From the NCBI GenBank assembly GCA_029287575.1, contig JARFQW010000010.1, positions 1 to 64,000 of the forward strand: a stretch of DNA of 64,000 nt. Direction: 5' to 3'. Positions 63,752-64,000 of the stretch are shown piece by piece. The notes below the pieces were generated by a model that saw only the letters and a list, made by a program, of their open reading frames with translations, searched no databases and was not told the origin of the DNA. Position 1 is the first letter of the stretch. The number at the start of each line of letters is the position of its first letter. The DNA comes from Gammaproteobacteria bacterium. Its GTDB lineage: Bacteria > Pseudomonadota > Gammaproteobacteria > Steroidobacterales > XN24. The position numbers were made by a program, and so were the translations under genes.

Positions 63752-64000
63752 ATGGCGAACGAAGGCCTGCACGAACGATACGAAGACCTCAGCGACGAGA
63801 CCAGGGACATGCACCGGGCCATCATCTCGCTGATGGAAGAGCTCGAAGCCGTTGACTGGTACAACCAGCGGGTCGATGCCTGCACGGATCCCGAGCTGAA
63901 GAAAGTCCTCGCCCACAACCGGGACGAGGAGAAAGAACACGCGGCGATGACCCTGGAGTGGATACGCCGCCGGGACCCGGTGTTCGACAAGGAGCTCAAG
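63752..64000 (+). CDS. Encapsulated-ferritin-like protein (EncFtn), partial
   Basis: The frame is open from ATG 63752 to the end of the window (83 codons). Two helices, ETRDMHRAIISLMEELEAVDWYNQRVDACTDPELKKVL and NRDEEKEHAAMTLEWIRRRDP, match encapsulated ferritins, with ferroxidase Glu in EELEAVDWY and Glu/His in EEKEHAAM. Known members oxidise iron inside encapsulin shells and carry a C-terminal targeting peptide, which is off the window. CGGAGG lies 8 bases before the ATG. Confidence 0.85.
   Translation, partial: MANEGLHERYEDLSDETRDMHRAIISLMEELEAVDWYNQRVDACTDPELKKVLAHNRDEEKEHAAMTLEWIRRRDPVFDKELK

Overview
The window is one continuous stretch of a GC-rich, gene-dense chromosome from a gammaproteobacterium. 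The evidence is the order rpmH-rnpA-yidD-yidC next to dnaA-dnaN-recF-gyrB, the cluster yibN-grxC-secB-gpsA divergent from envC-ctpA-yibQ, split glycyl-tRNA synthetase (glyQ/glyS), and glnA followed by a DUF4124 gene and ntrB-ntrC. The last arrangement and the overall style suggest a Chromatiales/Ectothiorhodospiraceae-like or related lineage; I cannot place it more exactly. No rRNA, tRNA, CRISPR array, insertion sequence or prophage is visible. The first 13 bases match the end of the Tn5/Nextera mosaic end, so the left edge is probably a contig end with untrimmed adapter.

Layout. 1-6.5 kb: small accessory enzymes (DJ-1/PfpI, TlpA-like thioredoxin, DUF1428, phasin-like, cupin, SugE/Gdx exporter, DUF1801, DM13, GNAT, VOC) and a decayed membrane-protein remnant. 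6.5-18.1 kb: chromosome origin region. The leftward set is rpmH-rnpA-yidD-yidC and mnmE, the last two separated by a convergent hydrolase-OsmC fusion. The rightward set is dnaA-dnaN-recF-gyrB. oriC lies between dnaA and dnaN, and two parS centromere sites lie inside recF. 18.3-23.0 kb: PEGA lipoprotein, then leftward glyQ-glyS-gmhB-plsC. 23.0-28.1 kb: nitrogen-control module, with glnA behind a sigma-54 promoter and NtrC enhancer, then DUF4124-ntrB-ntrC.

28.3-30.5 kb: two tandem secreted paralogues built from three TonB_C-like repeats. 30.5-38.3 kb: pyrD (class 1B-like), trmL, gpsA-secB-grxC-yibN leftward and envC-ctpA-yibQ-DJ-1 rightward. 38.3-42.0 kb: diguanylate cyclase, two small secreted proteins, a thioesterase and a TPR-2OG oxygenase. 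42-57.5 kb: an accessory zone of short, often overlapping single-domain genes (DUF2237, DUF429, F420-reductase-like, GFA, trxC, ArsN2-like GNAT, VOC, GST, DUF389, nrtS, apt, Sel1-prolyl-hydroxylase-like protein, cupin, phosphoesterase, RidA, YbjQ, DUF427, YtfJ, DUF2214, gamma-glutamylcyclotransferase, a HEPN-like protein). 57.6-64 kb: transaldolase, a second TPR-2OG oxygenase, ComB, Na/Pi cotransporter, PPK2, and at the right edge the start of an encapsulated-ferritin-like gene cut by the window end.

The most informative signals are the oriC/parS architecture, the glnA sigma-54/NtrC control region, the unusual start of rnpA, the triple-TonB_C tandem pair, and the edge gene suggesting an encapsulin iron-storage compartment. 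I did not find a convincing completely new multi-gene system. The TonB_C tandem pair is the best candidate for something undescribed.
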